Shown here: positions 52,022 through 59,627 of the stretch, in pieces
Numbering within the stretch: the first letter of the stretch is position 1
How the letters are laid out: every line of letters starts with the position of its first letter
NCBI RefSeq assembly: GCF_002367995.1
Contig: NZ_AP018211.1
Span: 1-64,000, forward strand
DNA from: Calothrix brevissima NIES-22
GTDB lineage: Bacteria > Cyanobacteriota > Cyanobacteriia > Cyanobacteriales > Nostocaceae
Direction of reading: 5' to 3'
DNA length: 64,000 nucleotides
Position numbers and translations under genes: made by a program
The notes under the pieces: model-generated
The model's database searches: none
Seen by the model: the letters and a program-made list of their open reading frames with translations, nothing else
Told to the model about the DNA's origin: nothing

Positions 52022-53101
52022 ATGGAAAATTTACCCGTCAAAAGCGTGGAATCACTTGCTGTGGAGGTGGTGACGCTACCGCTTGATGAAGCTCGTGTTG
52101 CGCTTGTGGATTATTATTTTCCCAACCGCCAGAAAATTAATTCGACACAGCAGCTAATTGAGCTATGGGTGCATTCTGTCACTATCAAAAGCGACCAAAC
52201 GCGACGGGCATATCGGCAAATTGGTTATGAGCTTGTCGATTATATGCAGTCGCGGTTTGGGATATCTGATTTGAGGATGGTAACGTTATTCCATCTACAC
52301 GCTTATCTGGCTTGGCTCAAAGATGAAAAGCCAGTACGCGGAAAGAAAAATACTTATGGAATTAGTAAAAATACTGCGGCTAAGTACACGGCAGCGATTA
52401 AAAGTTTGTGGGAGTGGGGTACTAGAGCTTCTATTGGTTATTTTGCTATCGACTTGGGCAAGGACTTAAGCATCCAGTGGGACGATAAGCTCGCAGAGCG
52501 CATTCTCTCGGAACGCGAGATTGCTAAGTTGGAAAAAGCGGCGATTGAAGTAGACTTGCAACATAACACTAATAAGATGCATTGGCTGCTGTTTACTCTC
52601 ATGTTTTACAGTGGGGTGAGGGCAGGAGAAATTGCCCGACAAACTTCTGATTATGGTAAGCGCGTAATTACGCCGGGGTTATTTTGGCGGCAGTTTCGGG
52701 AGGATGGGGACTGTCTGTTGTTAACTGTGACGGGGAAACGAAATAAAACTAGAACTATTAGTCTCGATCCGGAAACTAGTGCGGTGTTACTGAATTATCG
52801 TGGCGATGCAGGCAACGATCAGCCGGTGTTTCCTAGTCCCAGCCGGCGGGATAGGGGTAAACCTTTAAGCGATCGCGGGTTGCGACTGATGATGGAGGAA
52901 ATTTCTGCTTGTGCGGGAATTAAGTTCAGCGCCCACTTTTTGCGCCACACTCACGCAACGCTGGCTAAAAAAAATGGAGCTTCTGATTTTGACTTGCAAG
53001 CAGATTTGGGTCATGCTTCCCCAGCGACAACTGCAAAATACATTCACCATGTCGGGCGTGTTGGGACTTCTCACGCACTGCGTAAAAAAAGCAAACATTA
53101 G
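52022..53101 (+). CDS. Tyrosine recombinase / integrase (copy B)
   Basis: The 359-aa product has the same length and layout as integrase A (7619-8701). Catalytic residues: Arg in SGVRAGEIA (about 201), Lys in TVTGKRNKTRTI, HFLRHTHATL (about 310) and ATTAKYIHHVG with the Tyr. Similarity to copy A is moderate, so it is an older duplicate or a separate arrival. The coiled-coil partner gene follows on the opposite strand at 53260-53835. Confidence 0.9.
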   Translation: MENLPVKSVESLAVEVVTLPLDEARVALVDYYFPNRQKINSTQQLIELWVHSVTIKSDQTRRAYRQIGYELVDYMQSRFGISDLRMVTLFHLHAYLAWLKDEKPVRGKKNTYGISKNTAAKYTAAIKSLWEWGTRASIGYFAIDLGKDLSIQWDDKLAERILSEREIAKLEKAAIEVDLQHNTNKMHWLLFTLMFYSGVRAGEIARQTSDYGKRVITPGLFWRQFREDGDCLLLTVTGKRNKTRTISLDPETSAVLLNYRGDAGNDQPVFPSPSRRDRGKPLSDRGLRLMMEEISACAGIKFSAHFLRHTHATLAKKNGASDFDLQADLGHASPATTAKYIHHVGRVGTSHALRKKSKH

Positions 53102-53259
53102 CTAAATTTTTTTTGTGCGAACTCCAGAAGAGAATTTGAACTATATCCTGGCCGCTTTTAGGCTATTGTTTTGTATTGGCTGTTGGGGTTGTTGGTAGCG
53201 GTGGTGCAGGAAGTTTCAAGCGATCGCTATGTTGCCATTAATCAGGAGATGAGTATTCT

Positions 53260-53835
53260 CTACCGTTGGGGGTAGTATAGTCCGTCTTTAGCATTCCATT
53301 CCCAAGCTGTACTCATTGGGTCGCGGTTCCGTGACCAACTCAAAAATTCTTTGGTGCTGAGTTTTTCTCTTTCTGCAATCAAGCTTTGGGGGCTAACACC
53401 AAGTCTTGGGGCAAGATTTTCGTTTGTCCTGGGTTGTAATTCAACTTGGGGTTGCTGGTGTGAGTATGTTTGTCTGCGAGGTCGAGAGTTGTTGTATCTA
53501 CCAGAGGCGTTAGCGGAGCTTATCGTAGATATCGCCCGTTCGATTTGCTCTAGCTTCTTGGTAATCGTTTCAAGTTTTGTTTCTACCGAGGAGCCTTGAT
53601 CTGCAAGATGGGATTCCAGTTTCAACAGCTGCTTCTCTAGCTGTTTAACTGATTTACTACCTGCTGTTATATCGATATCATTTTTGCTATCAAATTCTCC
53701 TATTAATTCCTCTAAGGCTTGCAGCAAGGCAATTGTATGCCCTTGCCTATGTAGTTTTGATAGTCGCCGAACCACCTTAATTAGTGGAACGGGCACGCGG
53801 ATCATCTCGCTGGGTGGGGACTTTTGCTCAGGCAT
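53260..53835 (-). CDS. Coiled-coil, RHH-like integrase-associated protein (copy B)
   Basis: The 191-aa product is a close paralogue of the 171-aa protein at 9043: PSEMIRVPVPLIKVVRRLSKLHRQGHT, coiled coil (about 58-110, longer than copy A), then RTNENLAPRLGVSPQSL and FLSWSRNRDPMSTAWEWN. Here it is convergent with its integrase rather than co-directional. An inverted repeat (53838-53855) touches the start. Likely a DNA-binding accessory protein. Confidence 0.75.
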   Translation of the reverse strand: MPEQKSPPSEMIRVPVPLIKVVRRLSKLHRQGHTIALLQALEELIGEFDSKNDIDITAGSKSVKQLEKQLLKLESHLADQGSSVETKLETITKKLEQIERAISTISSANASGRYNNSRPRRQTYSHQQPQVELQPRTNENLAPRLGVSPQSLIAEREKLSTKEFLSWSRNRDPMSTAWEWNAKDGLYYPQR

Positions 53836-53837
53836 TT

Positions 53838-53855
53838 GATATCATTTTTGATATC
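53838..53855. promoter_or_regulatory. Operator-like palindrome of copy B
   Basis: GATATCATTTTTGATATC directly before the start codon; it matches the site at 9559-9576 of copy A. Confidence 0.55.
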
Positions 53856-53966
53856 GACGTACTGATTGTACAAGGTTTGGCAGAAGGCTGGAATCTACTG
53901 AGTATTAATTGCGTCTATCTTTTTCAAGATTGTCACATATCGACACAATTTTGACAGGAGCAATGT

Positions 53967-53990
53967 AAAAAACCCCTAGTAAATTAGGGG
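53967..53990 (-). terminator. Rho-independent terminator
   Basis: On the minus strand: CCCCTA, AATTTAC-type loop, TAGGGG, then TTTTTT. It follows the 84-aa gene (54020-54274) on that strand. Confidence 0.85.
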
Positions 53991-54019
53991 CATAAATGGC
54001 GATTGCGTGGTGGTAGAGG

Positions 54020-54274
54020 CTATTGCACTAAAATTTGACGGCTTAAAATACTCATGAATTCACCAGGGTTACCAGTTGGTAGAAGTTTGCTCCAATCACC
54101 AACCTGGGCATAACCAATAACCTCTAAGTAGTGGATTGTGCTGGTCACAGCTTTAGAAGAACCAATCAAGAGATGTTTGAGTGGTTCTCTTTGAGGAACT
54201 GTATTGTCAGACGCTTGATTTTGTCCGGGTGGATTTGGATCTTCGACACCGGATAGGAAGCTTTGGGTAATCAT
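54020..54274 (-). CDS. Hypothetical protein, 84 aa
   Basis: The N-terminal 30 residues are disordered (GVEDPNPPGQNQASDN). The rest reads LKHLLIGSSKAVTSTIHYLEVIGYAQV, then WSKLLPTGNPGEFMSILSRQI. The latter pattern is frequent in small cyanobacterial genes, but I know no function. A palindrome lies 50 bp upstream and a strong terminator follows, so it is a single transcription unit. Confidence 0.6.
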   Translation of the reverse strand: MITQSFLSGVEDPNPPGQNQASDNTVPQREPLKHLLIGSSKAVTSTIHYLEVIGYAQVGDWSKLLPTGNPGEFMSILSRQILVQ

Positions 54275-54323
54275 GATTCACCTGTGTTGAGCAGGAACAG
54301 CTATCACCCACAATAAAATCTCT

Positions 54324-54340
54324 GTTGTCATGGTGACAAC
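54324..54340. promoter_or_regulatory. Perfect palindrome GTTGTCATGGTGACAAC
   Basis: The 17-bp palindrome lies between the 84-aa gene and the HTH gene. Half-sites TTGTCACC recur twice just upstream of the HTH gene (complement of 54694-54701 and 54717-54724). This pattern suggests binding by the HTH protein. Confidence 0.55.
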
Positions 54341-54352
54341 TAAATCATGCAC

Positions 54353-54691
54353 CTATGACAACGAATCATTACAGTTTATATCGTTTTTGCGGCGACGCTT
54401 TCTTGCCCAGATTTCTCTGAGGTGAGCAGGTTCATTTTCAAATTGAGTCCACAGAGCATGAATTTCTGCCAGTCTGCGTTTGTCAGCTTCTGACGGTTCT
54501 CTACGATGTTCACCTTGGGAAAACCAATGAGCTACTGTGCTTTTAGAGCGTCCACATAACTCTGCAAGTTCTTCGTAATTGACAGCCCAATGCTTTAGGA
54601 ACTCTTCAGGCTCCATCTGTTGCTCAACCTTAGCTTGATAAACCTTAAACAGTTCCCAGTGTCTTCTAGTAGGGGTTTTGGCTGCAATCAT
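54353..54691 (-). CDS. Helix-turn-helix regulator
   Basis: ATG 54691 (MIAAKTPTRRHWELF) gives 112 aa; a TTG upstream would add five residues. The HTH reads VNYEELAELCGRSKSTVAHWF, with a basic C-terminus (ARKRRRKND). Two TTGTCACC half-sites lie before the start and a full palindrome lies after the gene, so it is probably autoregulated and controls the 84-aa gene downstream. Confidence 0.7.
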   Translation of the reverse strand: MIAAKTPTRRHWELFKVYQAKVEQQMEPEEFLKHWAVNYEELAELCGRSKSTVAHWFSQGEHRREPSEADKRRLAEIHALWTQFENEPAHLREIWARKRRRKNDINCNDSLS

Positions 54692-54693
54692 GG

Positions 54694-54725
54694 TGACAAT
54701 TGGCAAAATGCACGGGTGACAACAT
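54694..54725. promoter_or_regulatory. Two direct half-sites upstream of the HTH gene
   Basis: GGTGACAA occurs at 54694-54701 and 54717-54724, the same half-site as in the palindrome at 54324-54340. Confidence 0.5.
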
Positions 54726-54880
54726 AATAATCATCATATCCTGCTGGGCAACAAAGCAGAGTCACCGAAGATGTTCCCAAGCTTCAACCAGTACTGTTAA
54801 GGGCGATCGCACACTGGTTGTTTGTTTTGAGGCTTACGCCTCTTGGGGTAATGAAAGTATTATCTTATGAGCTTAAAGCC

Positions 54881-55243
54881 ATGAAAAATGCTGAACAAAT
54901 AACTGCTGAACTCAAATATTTTACGGGTTCGGAACTCATCTACAAACACTGGCTAGGTATTCAATACACTGAAGGGGTTAAATATCTAGCTGATGCGGCT
55001 AAAGCTTACTGGCTAATTGATGCAATTGCTTCATATCAAACTCAAAAGTTTCTCTCTAATTCCCAGCTACAAGATTTCCAAATTTGGAGTTTGTTAGTAG
55101 AGAATCAATCAGGCACGTTAATTTGTGAGTGGGATACAGATCAGGAAGTACTACGCCAAGAAATTGAATATACGGACTTCCCACTTGCTACCACTAAACT
55201 TTATCTAGTGCAGAAAGTTTTAATGTTACCTACTGAAAATTGA
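54881..55243 (+). CDS. DUF6876-type protein
   Basis: ATG 54881 (MKNAEQITAELKYF) is chosen from family alignment; longer frames start at 54818. The 120-aa product has the family core: LKYFTGSELIYKHWLGIQYTEGVKYLADAAKAYWLIDAIAS (given here in parts: FTGSEL, YTEGVKYLAD, YWLIDAIAS) and a strand-rich C-terminus. Found on plasmids and in phages; function unknown. A terminator follows at 55338. Confidence 0.7.
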   Translation: MKNAEQITAELKYFTGSELIYKHWLGIQYTEGVKYLADAAKAYWLIDAIASYQTQKFLSNSQLQDFQIWSLLVENQSGTLICEWDTDQEVLRQEIEYTDFPLATTKLYLVQKVLMLPTEN

Positions 55244-55337
55244 TTTCAAATAAGCTAATGCGCGTTCCAATTTAAGGGCGTAACAGCTTAAGACCACAAA
55301 AAGTGACATTACTGAACTGCACATTAATTTGAAATTC

Positions 55338-55385
55338 AACTCGCTCTTATGTTGAAAATTACACAACAGCTAAGAGCGAGTTTTT
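55338..55385 (+). terminator. Terminator with long-loop stem
   Basis: AACTCGCTCTTA and TAAGAGCGAGTT form a perfect 12-bp stem with a 21-base loop, followed by TTT. It lies between the DUF6876 gene and the 98-aa gene. Confidence 0.75.
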
Positions 55386-55400
55386 GTTAAGCAATCAGTT

Positions 55401-55697
55401 ATGAAAAAGAACGACATAACTCAGCTAGAGCTTGATTTCTCTGTCATTAAAGATGGTACAAAAGTTAGGGTCAAGGGATATGATTGCCATCACTTATTAG
55501 ACCTTACAGATATTATTGGAGTAGTTGATTCTTATTGCCAAAGAACGGGCGATTATTTCATCTATTTCAAAGGAATGCGAGGAATAGTCCCTAATACTCG
55601 TCTCATTCTCATTTATAGGCGTGAGCAATTGCAAGTTATTCCAGGTCGTCGTGGCAGATGTAGTTGGGAACGTTTAGTCAAGAAGAAATCGAATTAA
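55401..55697 (+). CDS. Hypothetical protein, 98 aa
   Basis: A small beta-rich domain: VIKDGTKVRVKGYDCHHLLDL, IIGVVDSYCQRTGDYFIYFKG, RLILIYRREQLQVIP. The tail is basic (RRGRCSWERLVKKK). The strand pattern resembles KOW/SH3-like binding domains, but this is only a resemblance. First gene after the terminator and perhaps the start of the unit leading to the AAA operon. Confidence 0.5.
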   Translation: MKKNDITQLELDFSVIKDGTKVRVKGYDCHHLLDLTDIIGVVDSYCQRTGDYFIYFKGMRGIVPNTRLILIYRREQLQVIPGRRGRCSWERLVKKKSN

Positions 55698-55796
55698 GAA
55701 TCTTCACCCGAAATTAGATGTGAAAGTGCCGTTCCGTAGGTTAGCGCAGTAAATGCGTTTACACGCATCAGTCAAAAGAATTTTATTGCAGGAAAA

Positions 55797-55985
55797 ATGA
55801 ACATTATCACACCGAAGAGAATACAAGATTTAGCAGTGTGTAACAAAAACTTGGAGTCAGTAGGACAAGAAACAATGACTGATTCCAATTCACAAGAATC
55901 ACGAGAATTAGCAGTTAAGGAAGCACTTTGGCAGGAAGAACAAGCTTATTACCATGACCGATTTATTTACGATGACAGATTTTAG
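55797..55985 (+). CDS. Small protein, probably truncated by an amber codon
   Basis: The 62-aa product starts after AGGA (5 bases before the ATG). After the TAG at 55983-55985 the same frame stays open with protein-like sequence (LQNGAQVIWCSKKENPYFIA, GIDIDDLEQ) up to the next gene. I infer that a protein of about 100 aa was cut by a nonsense mutation, or that the stop is natural and the next stretch a relic. No family recognised. Confidence 0.45.
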   Translation: MNIITPKRIQDLAVCNKNLESVGQETMTDSNSQESRELAVKEALWQEEQAYYHDRFIYDDRF

Positions 55986-56101
55986 TTTTCTGACCATTTG
56001 CAAAATGGCGCTCAAGTAATTTGGTGTTCAAAAAAAGAAAATCCGTACTTTATCGCTAACGCGATTAAAGGAATTGATATTGATGATTTGGAGCAAAAAA
56101 T

Positions 56102-57007
56102 ATGGCAAAAACAATTGAATTTAGTGCGGCTTCGTTTCCTTCCATCGTGCTGCGAGAAGACTTGGCTCATACCTGGAACGATATTGGTATTTCTCAACTT
56201 TCAGATGCTGAACAAGGTGCTTTGTTGAACTTACTCGAACACTTTGGAACAGAGTTATTACGGGATTTCGATGTTGAGCGAGTGCTGTTGGTGAAAGCAG
56301 CTAACGGTGTTCCTCAAGGTGTATATGGCCCCGCTATCTTTCGGGATGATGATTCTATAGTCCTGAAACTGGGAGCTAATCTCTTTCGGGTGCAACAGAT
56401 GAGCGATCGCCTGATACTCGGAAACTTGAGAGGCAAAGTCACGGTGACAGAGGAGAAAGATGCTGCCGGAGTAACCTATCCTAAAGCTTTCTGTTCTTTT
56501 GTTGCTCCCTCTAGAGATGTCTTTAAAATTAGCATCTCACTGGCGACAAAGGAATTAAACCTCACATCGGCAGACCTGAATGCAACCTTAATTAACGAAG
56601 AATCCCTAGTCCCTTTCTTACGGCAAGTTCCTTGTGGCTCTTGCATGAAAATGCATGAATTGGGCTTGGGCGAATTTCAGGTTCAAGGTATCACGGAAAC
56701 CGAGGGAGAGTACGGCACAAGTTACAAACTTCACCTTGCTGATGGTCAGTCTGTCTGGGCTAGGGGTAACGTTGCGTTGCTTCTAGATTCTGGATGGCGA
56801 CCTACTCCTGGTGAAGCTTTGTGTCTGGTGATTTCTCATATTGAGCAAACAGGAGATAAGTACAGTGTCGATTGCGCTTTGAGATTGCGGCTTCCCAGCT
56901 TACCTAATACTAGTAGCAGCAATCATCACTATCACAATACAGCGATCGCTATAGAAGCTTCACCTGTCATAGATGACGAAGACATCGAAGACGATATAGG
57001 TTTCTAG
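56102..57007 (+). CDS. Hypothetical protein, 301 aa, first large gene of the AAA-WGR region
   Basis: GGAG lies before the ATG. A soluble mixed protein: helical N-terminus (ISQLSDAEQGALLNLLEHFG), beta-rich middle (RLILGNLRGKVTVTEEKD), a CGSC motif (QVPCGSCMKMHELG, about 180-190), another OB-like stretch and an acidic tail (IDDEDIEDDIGF). A CGSC and OB-like layout may mean nucleic-acid or metal binding. A stem (57061-57091) follows. No family is known to me. Confidence 0.6.
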   Translation: MAKTIEFSAASFPSIVLREDLAHTWNDIGISQLSDAEQGALLNLLEHFGTELLRDFDVERVLLVKAANGVPQGVYGPAIFRDDDSIVLKLGANLFRVQQMSDRLILGNLRGKVTVTEEKDAAGVTYPKAFCSFVAPSRDVFKISISLATKELNLTSADLNATLINEESLVPFLRQVPCGSCMKMHELGLGEFQVQGITETEGEYGTSYKLHLADGQSVWARGNVALLLDSGWRPTPGEALCLVISHIEQTGDKYSVDCALRLRLPSLPNTSSSNHHYHNTAIAIEASPVIDDEDIEDDIGF

Positions 57008-57060
57008 CTGGTTTATCTCTGTTCTTGTTCAGGTTTCGTTTCACAACTTGCTAAGAAAAA

Positions 57061-57091
57061 ATCACTCCGTTAAGGGCAATAACGGAGTGAT
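57061..57091. terminator. Stem-loop after the 301-aa gene
   Basis: ATCACTCCGTTA, AGGGCAA loop, TAACGGAGTGAT: a perfect 12-bp stem with A-rich 5' side and short T-run. A likely terminator or RNA processing site. Confidence 0.6.
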
Positions 57092-57226
57092 TTGGTTTGG
57101 CGGTGCTTACGCACCAAAGATTTTGAAAATTCTCCTTTTAGCTTAAAAAGTGAGCAATGAACTAACAACATATATGCGCTCACTTATTGGGGGAATTTTG
57201 CTGACTAATTTACAAAAATCAGAACG

Positions 57227-58360
57227 ATGACACAAGTAATAACCTCTCCCACATTAACCGAAACTTCATCGAGTCTACTAAATGTTGCTACCGTCAGAAA
57301 TCATGACTTGAGAACCTTAAATAAAACCAAGGTGCGATTCAAAATTAGCTTGAAAAATGCCACAAAGAAAAAAGCACCGTCCTGGCATCAGGTACTTTCC
57401 GGTAAAAGTTCTTTCCCAGCAGATTCTACTGTTACTACAGACCAAAATACACAAGACCTGGAATCAGACCTGGAAAAAGTTACACGCAGTGAAGTAGGAT
57501 TGCGTGGTATTCCAGTATTCAGAGCTTTAGAAGATGCTGCTGCGGTTTTGCGAACAGAAATTGAATCTGTCAAAGAATGGACTACCCCAGATGGCTCTGT
57601 CATGGTTTGTGCTATTGAATTGGCGCAAATTGTGTGGACTCAACTACTGCATATTCGTGACGAACTTGCGCCAGCACTTCGCACTGAATTACATACAAAA
57701 TACGAGCAAGGATTGGCAGAATATACTGGGCGACTTGATAAGTTCCTTCAGTTACAAGCATGGAATTTAAATGCTGAAGATTATGAATTAGCTCGCAACG
57801 AAATGCTGTCAGCTTATCCATCCAGAGAAGAAATTGATGATTATCTTCAAGTTACCATTGCTAGACCGGAAATCGTTAAACCACTAGCAACGCAATTATC
57901 AGAAGAACAGGCTCGTATCTTAGGAGAAATTAATCGTTATATCGAGCAGTATGACCAAAATCTGGAAAGAAGTTTAGCAACAGCAGCAATCTCATCTGGA
58001 GAGAAACTTGCAGGAGAACTTATTGAGGCATTAGCAGCATGGGAACCAGGAAGAAAGCCAGTACGTTTTCGCAAGTTCATTGAAAAACAACTTAAGAAAG
58101 CACGAGTATTACTGCTCAATGCTGATAACAGTGCTGTGCCTTCATTAACTGTCTTAATGAACAACATTGAACAGATAGTTGAGGACACGAAAATCTCATC
58201 AAAAGAGCAATTATCAAGACGGTCAGAACTGGAAAATAAAATTGCTGAAATTTCGGCTTTGATGCTGCTAGAACAACAAAAACTGAGAGAAATTGCAATT
58301 ACTGAAAGTTCCTTGGATGACCGTTCTGATTGGGTAGTGTTCGCCACTTCTGAAGATTAG
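57227..58360 (+). CDS. Hypothetical coiled-coil protein, 377 aa
   Basis: The first 90 residues are basic and disordered (KFHISLKN-type; KNATKKKAPSWHQVLSGKSS). The rest is mostly helical with heptad-like stretches (EQARILGEINRYIEQYDQNLE; LSRRSELENKIAEISALMLL). No signal or membrane part. It lies 474 bp before the DUF1257 gene and may be a structural partner of the AAA module. No family recognised. Confidence 0.55.
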   Translation: MTQVITSPTLTETSSSLLNVATVRNHDLRTLNKTKVRFKISLKNATKKKAPSWHQVLSGKSSFPADSTVTTDQNTQDLESDLEKVTRSEVGLRGIPVFRALEDAAAVLRTEIESVKEWTTPDGSVMVCAIELAQIVWTQLLHIRDELAPALRTELHTKYEQGLAEYTGRLDKFLQLQAWNLNAEDYELARNEMLSAYPSREEIDDYLQVTIARPEIVKPLATQLSEEQARILGEINRYIEQYDQNLERSLATAAISSGEKLAGELIEALAAWEPGRKPVRFRKFIEKQLKKARVLLLNADNSAVPSLTVLMNNIEQIVEDTKISSKEQLSRRSELENKIAEISALMLLEQQKLREIAITESSLDDRSDWVVFATSED

Positions 58361-58834
58361 GGATTGGGTACTGGGAATTGAGATTTCGCCAGTCCACTAG
58401 TACAACACAGCGTAAATAGCGCAAAGTTGAGCCAGTGTGTTGGAGGGGTTAAGAGGCTTAAAGGAGGCAGTGCGTTCGGTCGCCAGACTTGTTCGCGCAG
58501 CGTCTCCCCTTGGAAGAAGCAACTGCCGTCAACTGGCGTGGCGGTGTCGGTTTCCGTCCCCGAAGTTTACTCAACGCTCTTAACCCGCGCACGCAACTTC
58601 TCTTCGCCAAACTTTGTAAGAGAAACCACCTATTCCAAATCAACGAAACGCTTACGCTGTATTGATTTTGAATTTTGAATTCACGGCGGTACTAGTCCCC
58701 TAGCTCTGGGGAATGGGGCATGGGAAAGAACATACCAATGCCCCATGCGGCGGGGCGGCTGTCCCTCTCCACCCACGGATCGGAGTTTCCCGCCGCTTTC
58801 AATAAATCACCAAATGTAAGGACGGAAATAATTT
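58361..58834. other. Repeat-derived gap, no gene
   Basis: GC-rich Nostoc interspersed repeats (TGTTCGCGCAGCGTCTCC; CCGTCAACTGGCGTGGCGG) and the ATGCCCCATGC heptamer family near 58735 fill this gap. Frames here are repeat shadows. The DUF1257 ribosome site AAGGA is at its right end. Confidence 0.55.
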
Positions 58835-59341
58835 ATGAGCCATTTTTCGAGCATAAAAACAACATTAATAGACAAGCAAGCTCTTGTCGAAGGACTAAAG
58901 TCACTACTGGCATCTCATCAGATAGATATTCCACTTGAAATCTATGAATCTCCAATGCAACTATTCAATGATTACGACAGGCGGAATACAGATGAAGCAG
59001 AAATCATTATCCGTCGCACTTACTTAAAGACTCGGAATCGTAATGCTTTAGTTGATGTTGGATTTGCCAATAACCCAACATTAAATGCCTACGAAATTAA
59101 AGTAGATGCTTGGGATTTCAATCAAAATTTATTGGGTAGCGTCTTTGGCAATGTGCGAAATTTCCAAGAATCAGTGCAACTTGCTCATAACCAAGCTTAC
59201 ATCAATATCCACTACCCTCCAGAAATTTGGAATTATCAACAATCTACTCTCGATGATGGCAGCTTACAAACAACTCTTACTAAGAAAGTAAGTTTAACTG
59301 TCTCAAATTCAAATGGTAACGATTGGAACAATTGGCAGTAA
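58835..59341 (+). CDS. DUF1257 (Ycf35-like) protein
   Basis: The 168-aa product opens MSHFSSIKTTLIDKQALVEGL, the signature opening of Ycf35/DUF1257. The usual core continues with AEIIIRRTYLKTRNRNALVDVGF and YEIKVDAWDFNQ. In chromosomes it neighbours DUF2997 and Ycf46-type genes, as here. Function is unsettled. The C-terminal NGNDWNNWQ tail is unlike the chromosomal type. Twelve bases separate it from the next gene. Confidence 0.85.
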   Translation: MSHFSSIKTTLIDKQALVEGLKSLLASHQIDIPLEIYESPMQLFNDYDRRNTDEAEIIIRRTYLKTRNRNALVDVGFANNPTLNAYEIKVDAWDFNQNLLGSVFGNVRNFQESVQLAHNQAYINIHYPPEIWNYQQSTLDDGSLQTTLTKKVSLTVSNSNGNDWNNWQ

Positions 59342-59353
59342 CGGGAGTGAAAA

Positions 59354-59551
59354 ATGTCACAAACTCAAATTATTATCAAACAGAAAAAGGGGCAACCTTT
59401 ACAGGTAGAAGTGGTAGGTGTACCTGACTCTAGTTGTCGAAACCTCACACAACCTTTAGAAGCACTCGGACAGGTTGAGGTGACACCAAAACCACAGATG
59501 TACGTTGAACCTACAATCACTACATTCTCAACCGTTGAAATCGACGGATAA
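59354..59551 (+). CDS. DUF2997 protein
   Basis: The 65-aa product opens MSQTQIIIKQKKGQPLQVEVVGV, followed by SSCRNLTQPLEALGQVE, the DUF2997 pattern. It is nearly always linked to DUF1257, 12 bp upstream here. It begins 76 bp before the AAA gene. I infer that the two small proteins form a complex with the ATPase. Confidence 0.85.
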   Translation: MSQTQIIIKQKKGQPLQVEVVGVPDSSCRNLTQPLEALGQVEVTPKPQMYVEPTITTFSTVEIDG

Positions 59552-59627
59552 GTAGAAGCTAAGAGGAAGCGACTACCTAAGAACGCTTCCTTTTAGCTCA
59601 ATGATGTTTTGAAACCAAACCAAATAT

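Noticed and set aside
58427-58678. 83-codon plus frame and opposing 61-codon frame
   Set aside because: Both lie in GC-rich interspersed repeats and have no ribosome site or protein-like composition.
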